Assembly: GCA_025782575.1 (NCBI GenBank)
Contig: JALGYY010000017.1
Coordinates: forward strand, 671,892-735,891
From: a bacterium
GTDB taxonomy: Bacteria; Orphanbacterota; Orphanbacteria; Orphanbacterales; Orphanbacteraceae
DNA length: 64,000 bases
Direction of reading: 5' to 3'
Every line of letters begins with the position of its first letter. Position 1 is the stretch's first letter. The notes under the pieces are model-generated. The model saw nothing but the letters and a program-made list of their open reading frames with translations. It did no database searches and had not been told where the DNA came from. Below are positions 17,301-25,094 of the stretch, piece after piece. Position numbers and translations under genes: made by a program.

Positions 17301-18512
17301 GATTAGATCGAGCCAGGACCGGATGTTTTTCACGTGGGCCGGATTGACTTCGTATTGCCAGAGTTCGTTCACGCCCCGCACATCCGGCGTTTCGAATCCG
17401 TGCTCCAGCATTCGGTCGATCACCTTGCGCAAGAGGGGCTCATCGCCGGAGCGGAGCACATCCTCGGCAATCGTATGGATACAATCGAGAACGGTCGTGT
17501 CGTGCTGAATTTCACCCTTTTGAAAGCTGTTGAACACGTCGTCGATGAATCGATCCGCATGGGGCCGATCATCAAGGAGTAGCGCTCGTGACAACGATCG
17601 GTTGATCGCGCGAAGCGAGGCATCCCGTATCCGTCGAAGCGATGGGGTGTCGATGATCTTGAGGTGAAACAGGACTTCGCCGGTGTAGCCCCGCCATCCG
17701 GACTCCCGCTTGCCGACCTGCTCGGCCGCATCCAGGTAGAGCCGCTCAATAGTGGAGTGGTCGGGATAGCGCCTGGTGTCTTCGATCATCGCATCAAAAC
17801 TGATTCCCGGTTCGTGAATCGCGTCACGGGCCACCTCGAGGTTCTTGTGGCTCAATTGAAAAAGGGCCGAGGTCGACTCGTCCGGCGGGGGGTCGACCCA
17901 TTCGATCGGGTCGGGACGGGAGAGCCAGTGATCGCAGGATGATTTGAGGTGCCTGACCAGTACGGAGTGGAGCAGATCAGTGTCCCAACCCTCATCGGTT
18001 GCCTGAATTCGGCCGAACAGCCTGCGAAGGGGCCCCGAAAGGAGCGGCGCGTACGGGCATGTTTCCTTACATCGTCCGTCAATCGCCCCGATCGCGGATT
18101 CCACCACCGGCCTGTTCCTCTCGAGGTGTTCAGCCGATTGCTCCACGACCTTCTCGAGATAGCGAATCAGTGTGCGCATCGATTCCTGCTGGAGAGCTTC
18201 GTTCGGCGCATTCGTCTCCACCAGAAAAAAGATGGAGATGAGCGCGGCAATCGCCTCATCCCCTTTCTCGTAGTTGTTGTGATGATAGAAATTGCCGATC
18301 GAATAGGCTCTCAGGTCCTGCAGGATGGCGAACCAGTTGGCAAAGGGGTGATACACCTCTTGCAGGAGAGCCTTCGTTTTCTGATGAACACCGACAGACT
18401 GGGCCGTCGCGTCCAGCAGAATCTGACATTCCGCAGGAATCTCAACCTCGGCGGCTGTCCGTCTGAGATTGATTTCGAGGGCGCTACTGCCCGTTCGGGA
18501 ATGCTCGGTCAT
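14370..18512 (-). CDS. Large PPDK-like protein (PEP/pyruvate-binding plus phosphohistidine domain) with long N-terminal extension
   Basis: ATG 18512 (MTEHSRTGSSALEIN) is preferred over the track's GTG at 18578; the ribosome site is weak for both. The product is about 1380 aa. Roughly the first 830 residues are alpha-helical with no recognised motif. A pyruvate phosphate dikinase-type ATP-grasp region follows: FFGYKGFGLRRM, IPPGFIITTEVYR, LLSVRSGSAISMPGILDTFLN, and GTGVVFTRNPRVRYGD with QGEDVVRG. Near the end is the swivelling phosphohistidine domain, LLTCRGGCTSHAAVAAERVG, with the catalytic His. The PEP-binding TIM barrel expected after it is absent: only about 60 residues remain. It can probably phosphorylate its histidine, but the acceptor is unclear; it may transfer phosphate to another protein. 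Confidence 0.8.
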   Translation of the reverse strand: MTEHSRTGSSALEINLRRTAAEVEIPAECQILLDATAQSVGVHQKTKALLQEVYHPFANWFAILQDLRAYSIGNFYHHNNYEKGDEAIAALISIFFLVETNAPNEALQQESMRTLIRYLEKVVEQSAEHLERNRPVVESAIGAIDGRCKETCPYAPLLSGPLRRLFGRIQATDEGWDTDLLHSVLVRHLKSSCDHWLSRPDPIEWVDPPPDESTSALFQLSHKNLEVARDAIHEPGISFDAMIEDTRRYPDHSTIERLYLDAAEQVGKRESGWRGYTGEVLFHLKIIDTPSLRRIRDASLRAINRSLSRALLLDDRPHADRFIDDVFNSFQKGEIQHDTTVLDCIHTIAEDVLRSGDEPLLRKVIDRMLEHGFETPDVRGVNELWQYEVNPAHVKNIRSWLDLIAQDPVRMKRLLAALVFHLRMGGVFVSDTDLFQKDIANLLNADIRSVYNLVKQLGKLMPVYFSEIGAEGKIRDVSTRMDELCKRRDELIHFLRKQCHVESSSRLIPFLEATLKYWATGDRGPLRTFLPAEVFEYISTDMDHFREMHQVFAELARREGRFPSDLLDEDMENVEKMINSVENTTDVAKEKARHAIELHQLLNRKYDLGSRGVVDEIERSRLVEHHSAALLGQALDEGNHLRALDHLIPLLEELKEIVIDPRKAESREDIYHKRHIAAGIPSMYGRFINGKLEALGLTFRLESLASAQFDQLMEAENLRYVTKRGIDRILHWLVLFQRSLEVDGISSRALAAQHDMLESGLRLGDLTLDQYINIFQFMSRTLREIIREQIINVYEVDMERMIPQYLDDPNDTEHEKAYILFEEFLRNQISTCFGLQSLDNLIEHILNTLQYESENFSKSTRNLLMSYDIDKCFAPIFGPDVPHKDPIFFGYKGFGLRRMADFHYPIPPGFIITTEVYRCYQALREFGELRDHGVEVMAGHLREVERQTGKRFGDLENPLLLSVRSGSAISMPGILDTFLNVGINEQIVESQAARPRFAWAAWDNYRRFLQCWGMSYGMQQDKFDQIFEDYKSRYSVTHKRYFSVEQIREIALACREAIHDSDVKLVDDPFEQLRYCIDRVIDSWDGDRANVYRREMHIAHDWGTAVVVQAMVYGNVDEKSGTGVVFTRNPRVRYGDISLYGDFVLQSQGEDVVRGLVETFPITEEQREIDGADVRMSLESAFPEIYSELFRISKELVEDHGLNHQEIEFTFENEQANALYILQARDVITPEQTVITTFVPTPELESSYLASGIGVGGGSVSGRVAHTEEDILEFRREDADVKIILIRPNTVPEDMHMIFLADGLLTCRGGCTSHAAVAAERVGRTCVVGCRKLQVDVKKKETRTGDQILRSGEFISINGFDGSVYLGEHEIKLTKRLSGI

Positions 18513-18819
18513 ATGCTCAATTTCCCGGGATGAAGATCTCCCTGATCCCTGCCGGCCCAAAGCCGCGTATTTCCCCACATGGTACTGGAAACGGTCAGGT
18601 TACGCTATCCCGCGTCCCCCCTCGGAAGCTGCTACCTGGGATTCGCGCCCCCGATGCCTTTCCATGGTAGTCGATCCTTCTCCCGGGAGAATTAGCGAGA
18701 CGAGGCCGGCCGGGGACGACATTCGGAGTCCCGCAGCGGCTCCTCGGGAGAAGGCTCGACTACCTCGGAGTGGTCCCGGGAGGTGTTGCGCGGTTCACGG
18801 GGAGCTCGATCCTGGTATG
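18513..18819. other. Intergenic region upstream of the PPDK-like gene
   Basis: No gene is recognised. It should contain the promoter of the PPDK/GAPDH-like pair on the minus strand, but no convincing -35/-10 pair was found. Confidence 0.35.
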
Positions 18820-18857
18820 AAAAGCGAAGCCCCGGGCACTCGAAGGCACCCGGGGCT
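18820..18857 (-). terminator. Rho-independent terminator of the matrixin-like gene
   Basis: On the minus strand AGCCCCGGG pairs with CCCGGGGCT (9 bp, 12-nt loop), followed by TCGCTTTTC. It begins 27 nt after the stop of the metalloprotease gene. Confidence 0.75.
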
Positions 18858-18883
18858 CGCAGATCGTTTAGAATTGAGACAGG

Positions 18884-20596
18884 CTACCGGACGAGGGTGG
18901 CCCGCTTGACTTCAGTCTGGCCGTCTGCCGTGACTTTCATCAGATATACACCGCTCGCTGCGGGTGCCCCGTTATCTTCGGTTCCATCCCACGACACATC
19001 GACCTGACCCTGGTTCGCCGATCGTCCACCGAGAGACCGGACTTTGCGGCCCGAGATGTCAAAAACATCCACCTCATACGCGCCGGCGGCCGCCATGTAA
19101 AACCGGACCTTGGTGAGCGGGTTGAACGGATTCGGCGCAACGCTCACTTCGAGCGCCGACCGAACGGGAACGCCGTTATCGGCCACACTGGTCGGCGAAC
19201 CTGTCGGCGTGATCCGGAGCGAGTACCGCTGGATATCGGCGCCTGTCCCCAGCTTGCGGAACACCTTGATAATATACGTACCAACGTAGGGCAACGGGGC
19301 ATTCAGTATCTCCGTGTCCCCCACGCCGCCCGATGTGGCCGACGCCAGTAGCGTCGTCCCCGCCGCATCGTAGAGTTCGATATCGGGATCGCTGATCATA
19401 TTGGTCGAGATCGGGGATGTGCTTCCACCCTGGATCCCGAGATCGTATGTCGACCCCATCGGTACGACCTCGATCGTCACATCGCTGTTTGAAAGATCGA
19501 CAGAGTAGAAATCCTGATCGGAGCCGCGATTGATACTGAGAGTATCGAAGAAATACTCGTCCGGCTCGGCGAGTGCACCGAGCAAGCTTGCGGTCGCCAC
19601 GTCGTCGTTGTTTTCCAGCGGATCGCCGTAGTTCCTCTGACCGCCACGGATATCATCGTCCTGCGGACCGAGAAACGGAGGCACACCCGACGTGGACGGC
19701 TCCATGAGCTTCGTAGCTGTCACCGGGATAACGTGCCCGAGTCCCATTCCATGGCCATGTTCGTGAGCGACCACGTTCTTCAGGAAGCGAAAGTCATTAA
19801 TCGGATTGTTGTAGCCGAACACATCATCAGTATCGAGCACCATATCGCCGCCGTTCGGGAATGAATTGTAGGCGAGGATGCCGTTCGTCCCATCGATCGG
19901 GTGGCCGCCGATTCGTACGTCGGCGCGGATGCCCAGCTGTCCCGGAAAATTCCCGAAGTTAGCGCTGTCATCTTCCGCGATCTTGATGTAGGTAGTGCCG
20001 AGCACGCGGTCCCAGCGCTTGAAAGTGTCCCTGATCTTACCCTTCCAGGCGTTCGGATTCGTGAATACGGAACTGAAAACGGCTACCAGATCGCTCGGGC
20101 TCGCCGGCTCGCCTACTCCGCCTGATATCATGAGACCGTCCGGGACGTAGTTCCAGGTCAACGTGATGGGGTTCCCTGTGCTTCCCGTAGTCGCATCCGT
20201 CGCCGTTTGCGTCCAGCGTCCGGCCGTCCAGTAGTTGGATTTGGAAGAGACATTCTGGCTGGCGTAGTAGTCAATGATCTGCTGCATGATCTCATCGTAT
20301 CGCTCGGGATCCGTATCCGAGTGAATCAGAACGCTGACCGGTCCGTATTCAAAACATTCAAATGAGAAATCGGCTCCTTCTTCATAATACTTTTTGTCGA
20401 GAGCGCCGAATGTGGCGTTTCGCGTGAGTTGAATCCAGGGATCATTCGATGTAAGAAGTTCGATCAATTCCTCACTCTTCCCGGCTACCGGCACTTCGGT
20501 ATCGGCCGGGTGGGGTGCAACAAACCACGCCGCAGCACAGGCGACGGCCAGACCGAGCCCGATTCGACCGATAACGCCAAAGGGAATTTTTTGCAT
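18884..20596 (-). CDS. Secreted matrixin-like (M10) metalloprotease with FlgD-Ig sorting domain
   Basis: The 570-aa product begins with a signal peptide (GVIGRIGLGLAVACAAAWFVAPH). The catalytic zinc motif HEHGHGMGLGH lies at about residues 278-288 and the Met-turn (KLMEPST) about 15 residues later, the metzincin/matrixin layout. A bacterial pre-peptidase-like beta domain follows at about 340-465 (DEYFFDTLSINRGSDQDFYSVDL). The C-terminal 85 residues are a FlgD-Ig/type IX-like domain (APNPFNPLTKVRFYM ... SGVYLMKVTADG ... KRATLVR). It is probably a secreted or surface-attached endopeptidase. AGGAG lies about 10 nt before the ATG. It is a single-gene unit with its own terminator. Confidence 0.87.
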   Translation of the reverse strand: MQKIPFGVIGRIGLGLAVACAAAWFVAPHPADTEVPVAGKSEELIELLTSNDPWIQLTRNATFGALDKKYYEEGADFSFECFEYGPVSVLIHSDTDPERYDEIMQQIIDYYASQNVSSKSNYWTAGRWTQTATDATTGSTGNPITLTWNYVPDGLMISGGVGEPASPSDLVAVFSSVFTNPNAWKGKIRDTFKRWDRVLGTTYIKIAEDDSANFGNFPGQLGIRADVRIGGHPIDGTNGILAYNSFPNGGDMVLDTDDVFGYNNPINDFRFLKNVVAHEHGHGMGLGHVIPVTATKLMEPSTSGVPPFLGPQDDDIRGGQRNYGDPLENNDDVATASLLGALAEPDEYFFDTLSINRGSDQDFYSVDLSNSDVTIEVVPMGSTYDLGIQGGSTSPISTNMISDPDIELYDAAGTTLLASATSGGVGDTEILNAPLPYVGTYIIKVFRKLGTGADIQRYSLRITPTGSPTSVADNGVPVRSALEVSVAPNPFNPLTKVRFYMAAAGAYEVDVFDISGRKVRSLGGRSANQGQVDVSWDGTEDNGAPAASGVYLMKVTADGQTEVKRATLVR

Positions 20597-20706
20597 AGTC
20601 GTACTCTCCTACATCAGTTGGATGAAAATCCCGAACAGATACGAATGGGGGACGGGTGACCGACCGGATTCCCGGGAGTAGGATTCCGGATCAAAAGCCA
20701 CTATAC

Positions 20707-20734
20707 CATGGCTGGATTCGTGAGTCCAGCCATG
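20707..20734 (-). terminator. Hairpin after the PLP-enzyme/protease boundary
   Basis: A perfect 10-bp inverted repeat CATGGCTGGA / TCCAGCCATG with an 8-nt loop lies between the PLP-enzyme stop (20766) and the metalloprotease start (20596). On the minus strand it is followed by GTATAGTGGCTTTTG, a weak T tract, so termination is plausible but not certain. Confidence 0.5.
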
Positions 20735-20765
20735 ATCCTGATCTATGAGTAGTCTCCCGGACCTA

Positions 20766-22217
20766 TCAAAGGCCGACGTCGTCGTTGAATTGCTCGATCG
20801 AACGGTCCATATCGGAAGCCTGATCCCAGATCTCCACCCAGAATGAAGGGTCCCACAGCTGATCGAGTTCCCGGCTCGACCTGCCCTGTTGCTCTACCCA
20901 GGTAAAATACTTCAAGTTATGGATCCGTTTGCGATCCCTGTAGCCCAGCTCGGCCACGTGATCGGTGGCGATCCCCTCCAGATACCTGCCGAAAATTCGC
21001 GCGGCCGCCCCCTCGTCGAGACCACCGAATTTCTCATCAGTCTCCGCCACCCGGGAATGGTAAAGATCGACCGAATCCGTCATGGGAAAGAGGACGATAT
21101 CATCGGAATCTAATTCGAAGTACCGGGCGGTTTTGATCGACGCGACCAGATTACAGATCCCGGAGATGCCGAGGAGGGGAAGCCTGGAGATCGTCGCCTG
21201 GCTCACTCCGACCCTTTTCAGATAGCGCGCACCCTCAGGGTGATTGAAAAGAAGCAACAATGCCAGAGACTGCTCATCATCGATGCCGCAGAGGAAATCG
21301 GTAGTTCTCAGGTTATGAATCCATGGAACATGTTTGTCACCGATTCCTTCGATCCCATGCTCGCCGAACCCGTTATAGAGCAGGGTCGGGCAGGGGAGCG
21401 CTTCCACCGCGGTAACTTTGAGATGGGGGTGGACAGACTTCAGAAAATCGCCCGCCGCAATTGTCCCGGCCGATCCCGTCGCAGATACGAACGCGGCGAG
21501 CCTGTTCGATTCGCCTGCGACGCCCCGGAAAACCTCTTCAGCGAACGATCCGGTTACCTGATAGTGCCACAGTGAATTCCCGAACTCTTCGAATTGATTA
21601 AAGATGACATGATCTTTTTCATTCGCCCGGATGCGATTGCACTCGTCGAAAATTTCTTTCACGTTCGATTCCGTGCCGGGCGTCCGAATGATCTCGGATC
21701 CGATGGCTTCCAACCACTCGAATCGTTCCGGACTCATCCCCTCGGGCAGGATCGCGACGGCAGTACACCCGAGTAATGCGCAATCGAATGCCCCCCCCCG
21801 GCAGAAGTTCCCGGTAGACGGCCAGACAGCCTTCTGGGTGGTCGGGTCAAACTCACCCGTGACGAGCCGGGGCACGAGGCAACCGAATCCCGCACCCACT
21901 TTATGCGAGCCGGTCGGGAAATGCCGGCCCACGAGACCGATGAGACGCGCATCGACGCCCGTGATCGAAGAGGGAAACTCCACATAATTTCCGTTGTGAA
22001 ACAGTCCCGTCTCCGGATCATTCTTCCAGGTGATCCTGAAAAGATTTCCGGGATCAACCGCCTGCATATCCAGTGAAGGGAGCCGCTTCATCAACTCAGC
22101 CGGAATCGTGTCGGGATTCTTCATCTGGCCGAGGGTGGGGATGACGACTCCAAGTTCCCTGCAGCGGTTGACCGCCCTTTCACGGACTTTTTCGTTGACC
22201 GGACCGATCAATTTCAT
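20766..22217 (-). CDS. PLP-dependent beta-family enzyme (cysteine synthase/threonine synthase fold)
   Basis: The start is ATG 22217 (MKLIGPVNEKVRER), with AAGGAG 8 nt upstream; the track ORF extends 44 codons too far. The 483-aa protein has the PLP lysine in PTGSHKVGAGFG (about residue 103), a Gly/Ser phosphate-binding loop (SATGSAGTIAAGDFL), and an extended C-terminal region. The overall pattern is a fold-type II PLP enzyme, related to cysteine synthase or cystathionine beta-synthase but longer than CysK (about 310 aa). The exact reaction cannot be told from sequence. It stands divergent from the glycosyltransferase run; the 182-nt gap must hold both promoters. Confidence 0.8.
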   Translation of the reverse strand: MKLIGPVNEKVRERAVNRCRELGVVIPTLGQMKNPDTIPAELMKRLPSLDMQAVDPGNLFRITWKNDPETGLFHNGNYVEFPSSITGVDARLIGLVGRHFPTGSHKVGAGFGCLVPRLVTGEFDPTTQKAVWPSTGNFCRGGAFDCALLGCTAVAILPEGMSPERFEWLEAIGSEIIRTPGTESNVKEIFDECNRIRANEKDHVIFNQFEEFGNSLWHYQVTGSFAEEVFRGVAGESNRLAAFVSATGSAGTIAAGDFLKSVHPHLKVTAVEALPCPTLLYNGFGEHGIEGIGDKHVPWIHNLRTTDFLCGIDDEQSLALLLLFNHPEGARYLKRVGVSQATISRLPLLGISGICNLVASIKTARYFELDSDDIVLFPMTDSVDLYHSRVAETDEKFGGLDEGAAARIFGRYLEGIATDHVAELGYRDRKRIHNLKYFTWVEQQGRSSRELDQLWDPSFWVEIWDQASDMDRSIEQFNDDVGL

Positions 22218-22399
22218 ACTGGTACTCCTTATTGATATGCTCGGCGATCCGCCGTTTCGGTTAGACAGGCGGCCCCCTTCGATTTTCTGATTTATCTGGC
22301 CCCGCCAGTTTACCAGAGTGTCCCCTCTTCCGATAAGGGGAGAGACCAATCGTCGGTTTCAATTGATTCGCCAACTCCTTCCACCTAGTCTGGTCAACC

Positions 22400-23308
22400 A
22401 TGGATGCCATCGACATCATAATTCCCGTTTTCAATGAGAAGATCGACGTGGTCCGTGAAACCGTTGAAAAGGCCCGGAAAGCTCTGGCCAACGAAATCCC
22501 GGTGACTTTCATCATAGTGAACGACGGCTCATCAGGCGAGTATGGCCTCGATGCGCTCCAGTCCGAAGAAGGCCTGGTCTATATCAGTCATGACAGGAAC
22601 AGGGGGTACGGAGCGGCGCTCAAGACCGGAATTCGGGCCGGTTCCGCTCCATGGATCGCCATTACCGACGCCGACGGCACTTACCCGGTCGAGGAACTAC
22701 CCGCGCTGGCATCGAAGAGAGAATATGCCGATATGGTCATCGGTGTTCGTACCGGCCGGACTTCAGAGATTCCTCTTCTTCGCCGCCTTCCCAAATATGT
22801 GCTGAACCGGCTTGCCTCTTATATGGCCGGGATCCGGATCAATGATTTGAACAGCGGTCTGCGCCTCTTCCGGCGTGAACTCTGCTACCGTTACTGGGGG
22901 CTCCTGCCACAGGGCTTCAGCTTCACATCCACCATCACCATGGGTGCCGTGCTTGATGGGCACCATGTTGTCGAACACCCGATTAACTACTACAAGCGAA
23001 CCGGCAAATCTTCGATCCGGCCAATCAAAGATACTCTGCATTTTCTCCATATCATCCTGCGCATGGGCGTCCTGTTTCATCCGATGAAACTCTTTGCACC
23101 GGTATCGGGCCTCCTCTTTCTGGTCGGCGCCGGGAAGGGCTTTCTGCGCGACTATTTTGTAAACGGTTACATTGGGAATCTGTCGATCATGTTCATGCTG
23201 GTGTCGATCCAGATCATTCTGATGGGATACATCGGCGAGCTGATCGTGAAAAGCAGGACCCTCTCCAAAAGTGATGGGGCGGGCGACCTGGTCGACCGGG
23301 ACCGATGA
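22400..23308 (+). CDS. GT2-family glycosyltransferase, polyprenyl-phosphate sugar synthase type
   Basis: The 302-aa protein starts with the GT-A fold signature IDIIIPVFNEK. It has DDG-like nucleotide-binding features (VNDGSSG, HDRNRGYGAALKTGI, ITDADGTYP with a DXD-type motif) and two C-terminal membrane helices (LFAPVSGLLFLVGAG and LSIMFMLVSIQIILMGYIG). This is the layout of DPM1/ArnC/GtrB enzymes, which load a sugar on undecaprenyl phosphate at the inner face of the membrane. It is the first gene of a run in which each following gene overlaps or nearly touches the one before. No clear ribosome site precedes the ATG. Confidence 0.85.
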   Translation: MDAIDIIIPVFNEKIDVVRETVEKARKALANEIPVTFIIVNDGSSGEYGLDALQSEEGLVYISHDRNRGYGAALKTGIRAGSAPWIAITDADGTYPVEELPALASKREYADMVIGVRTGRTSEIPLLRRLPKYVLNRLASYMAGIRINDLNSGLRLFRRELCYRYWGLLPQGFSFTSTITMGAVLDGHHVVEHPINYYKRTGKSSIRPIKDTLHFLHIILRMGVLFHPMKLFAPVSGLLFLVGAGKGFLRDYFVNGYIGNLSIMFMLVSIQIILMGYIGELIVKSRTLSKSDGAGDLVDRDR

Positions 23309-23712
23309 TCGCACCCCTTCTCCGCTCAAAGCCGTTTCGATTTCTGGCCGTCGGTGGTCTGATGACCCTCAGCGGTCTCGCCCTGAACGGTCTCCTGATC
23401 GAAATCTTCCATCTCTCCCATCCTGTCTCTTACGGAATCGTCATGCTGTTCCTGATCGTACTCGGGTTCGTCCTGAACCGTCTGTTCGTCTTCGAGAACC
23501 AGGGTGCGCCACTGCCTACGGTGTTCCTGCAATACCTCTCGGCCATTATCCTCTTCCGACTTGCCGACTGGGGCCTATATAATGTCCAAGTGCACTGGCT
23601 GTCCGTTTCCTATCCCCTGGCCCAGATTATCAATAACGCCGTCATCGTCCTGTTTAAATACTTTTTATACCAAGGAATTTTCGAATCGAACCGGAAGGCC
23701 GGAAAGGCGTGA
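23305..23712 (+). CDS. GtrA-like membrane protein (lipid-linked sugar flippase type)
   Basis: The start overlaps the GT2 stop by 4 nt (ATGA). The 135-aa product has four predicted membrane helices. It carries the GtrA family pattern: KPFRFLAVGGLMTLSGLALNGLL near the start, LGFVLNRLFVFEN in the middle and NNAVIVLFKYFLYQ near the end. GtrA proteins are thought to flip polyprenyl-phosphate-linked sugars made by the partner GT2 enzyme. Coupling to a GT2 and a GT-C protein fits a three-part glycosylation system. Confidence 0.87.
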   Translation: MIAPLLRSKPFRFLAVGGLMTLSGLALNGLLIEIFHLSHPVSYGIVMLFLIVLGFVLNRLFVFENQGAPLPTVFLQYLSAIILFRLADWGLYNVQVHWLSVSYPLAQIINNAVIVLFKYFLYQGIFESNRKAGKA

Positions 23713-25073
23713 TGAGCGGTGCGAAAAAGGTCACCGACCGAAACTGGAAGCGGGTTCTGATTCATTCCATTCTGCTCTGTATTATAGCGATCGCAATCGG
23801 CCGCCAATACAACCCGGACGCGAAGATTCCCCTCTTCCCCGATACGAGCAAGTACCTGCGAGGCGCGTTCAACCTTGAGCGACATGGGGTCCTTTCCATG
23901 GATTGGTGGACCGATCCCGAGCCTGCTCCTTCGGCGTACATCCTTCCGGGCTATCCCTATTTTCTCTCCCGGATCCTCTGGACGAGCGAATCCCTGAGAG
24001 AGTCCGATTCCATAGAGGAGGCCCTCGATAGAAGCCGGCCCTTCATACTCTCTCAGATTTTTCTGCTACTCCTCCTCGCCGGCGGAATCGGAATGATCAC
24101 CTTCGTTCTCACCCGAAAAGTACTCCCCGCCTATGTCGCTCTTCTCCTGACCGGATTCGACCCGACCCTCTTCGGCCTCGCCAATTCAATCCTGTCTGAA
24201 ATCCTGACCGCGTTCCTGCTCGTCTTGCTTTCTCTCTTGCTCCTTGCCGCGTGGCGGTCGGGGCGGATCGCCGCCTTTCTGGGAGCGGGTGCGGTGCTCG
24301 CCGCCCTCTGCATGACCCGCGGTGTGTTCCAGTACCTCCCCTACCCCGCCGCTATACTGTTTCTTTTCTCGTTCAGGGGTGAGGCGGGTCGCCGCCGGGA
24401 GCGCATAGCCGGCCTCGCTCTTTTAATGCTGTTACCCATGCTGACCGTTCATGGCTGGAAGGATAGAAATGAGGATCACTTCGGCCGGGCTTACATGACC
24501 GGCCGGGGAGGTGTGATCCTCGATATCCGGGCGGAGATCAACGACATGACGGCAAGACAATGGGTGGCGGCGTGTCTCCACTATTCCAATTCCAGCCTGG
24601 CCCATCGCTTTCGGGACCGGTTTTTTGACGAATCCGATCTGGCGCGCCTCAGCCGAAACAAAAATGAACCGGCGTCGCTCTATCAGAAAGCCCGGGCACG
24701 GCGTTATGAACTGTTCGAGACAAACGACATACCGGAGGCTGACCGGATCCAGATGGGCGAAGCACTGGCGAAGATCAAGGCGAAACCGTTCCGACATATC
24801 TCCGCCTGCATCCCGTTCGGAATTCGTGGTATCTGCATCAAACCGTTCTGGATTTCGTTGATCCTCTTTGGAGGGTTTTTTCTCGTTCTGATTCGGGCCC
24901 TTATTTCTAGAAGGGGAGACATACTCGCCGCTCTGTTACCGGCGGCATTCTCATTCAGTTTCTATACGTTTTTCTCCCACAATCTCCCCCGCTATCACGA
25001 GCCGATCCTCCCGCTTCTTTACTTGGGAATCATCGTAGGGTTGTTCGGTCTTAGAAAAAAATCACCAACGTAA
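23712..25073 (+). CDS. GT-C/GT39-like integral membrane glycosyltransferase
   Basis: ATG 23712 overlaps the GtrA stop by 1 nt (TGATG); the track's GTG at 23709 is the alternative. The product is 453 aa with about ten hydrophobic segments. The first outer loop after helix 1 carries acidic residues in FPDTSKYLRGAF, typical of the catalytic loop of protein mannosyltransferase-like GT-C enzymes. These use polyprenyl-phosphate sugars as donors at the outer face of the inner membrane. The acceptor, protein or glycan, is not known. Confidence 0.8.
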   Translation: MSGAKKVTDRNWKRVLIHSILLCIIAIAIGRQYNPDAKIPLFPDTSKYLRGAFNLERHGVLSMDWWTDPEPAPSAYILPGYPYFLSRILWTSESLRESDSIEEALDRSRPFILSQIFLLLLLAGGIGMITFVLTRKVLPAYVALLLTGFDPTLFGLANSILSEILTAFLLVLLSLLLLAAWRSGRIAAFLGAGAVLAALCMTRGVFQYLPYPAAILFLFSFRGEAGRRRERIAGLALLMLLPMLTVHGWKDRNEDHFGRAYMTGRGGVILDIRAEINDMTARQWVAACLHYSNSSLAHRFRDRFFDESDLARLSRNKNEPASLYQKARARRYELFETNDIPEADRIQMGEALAKIKAKPFRHISACIPFGIRGICIKPFWISLILFGGFFLVLIRALISRRGDILAALLPAAFSFSFYTFFSHNLPRYHEPILPLLYLGIIVGLFGLRKKSPT

Positions 25074-25094
25074 GACTTGCCCCATCGATCGTTG

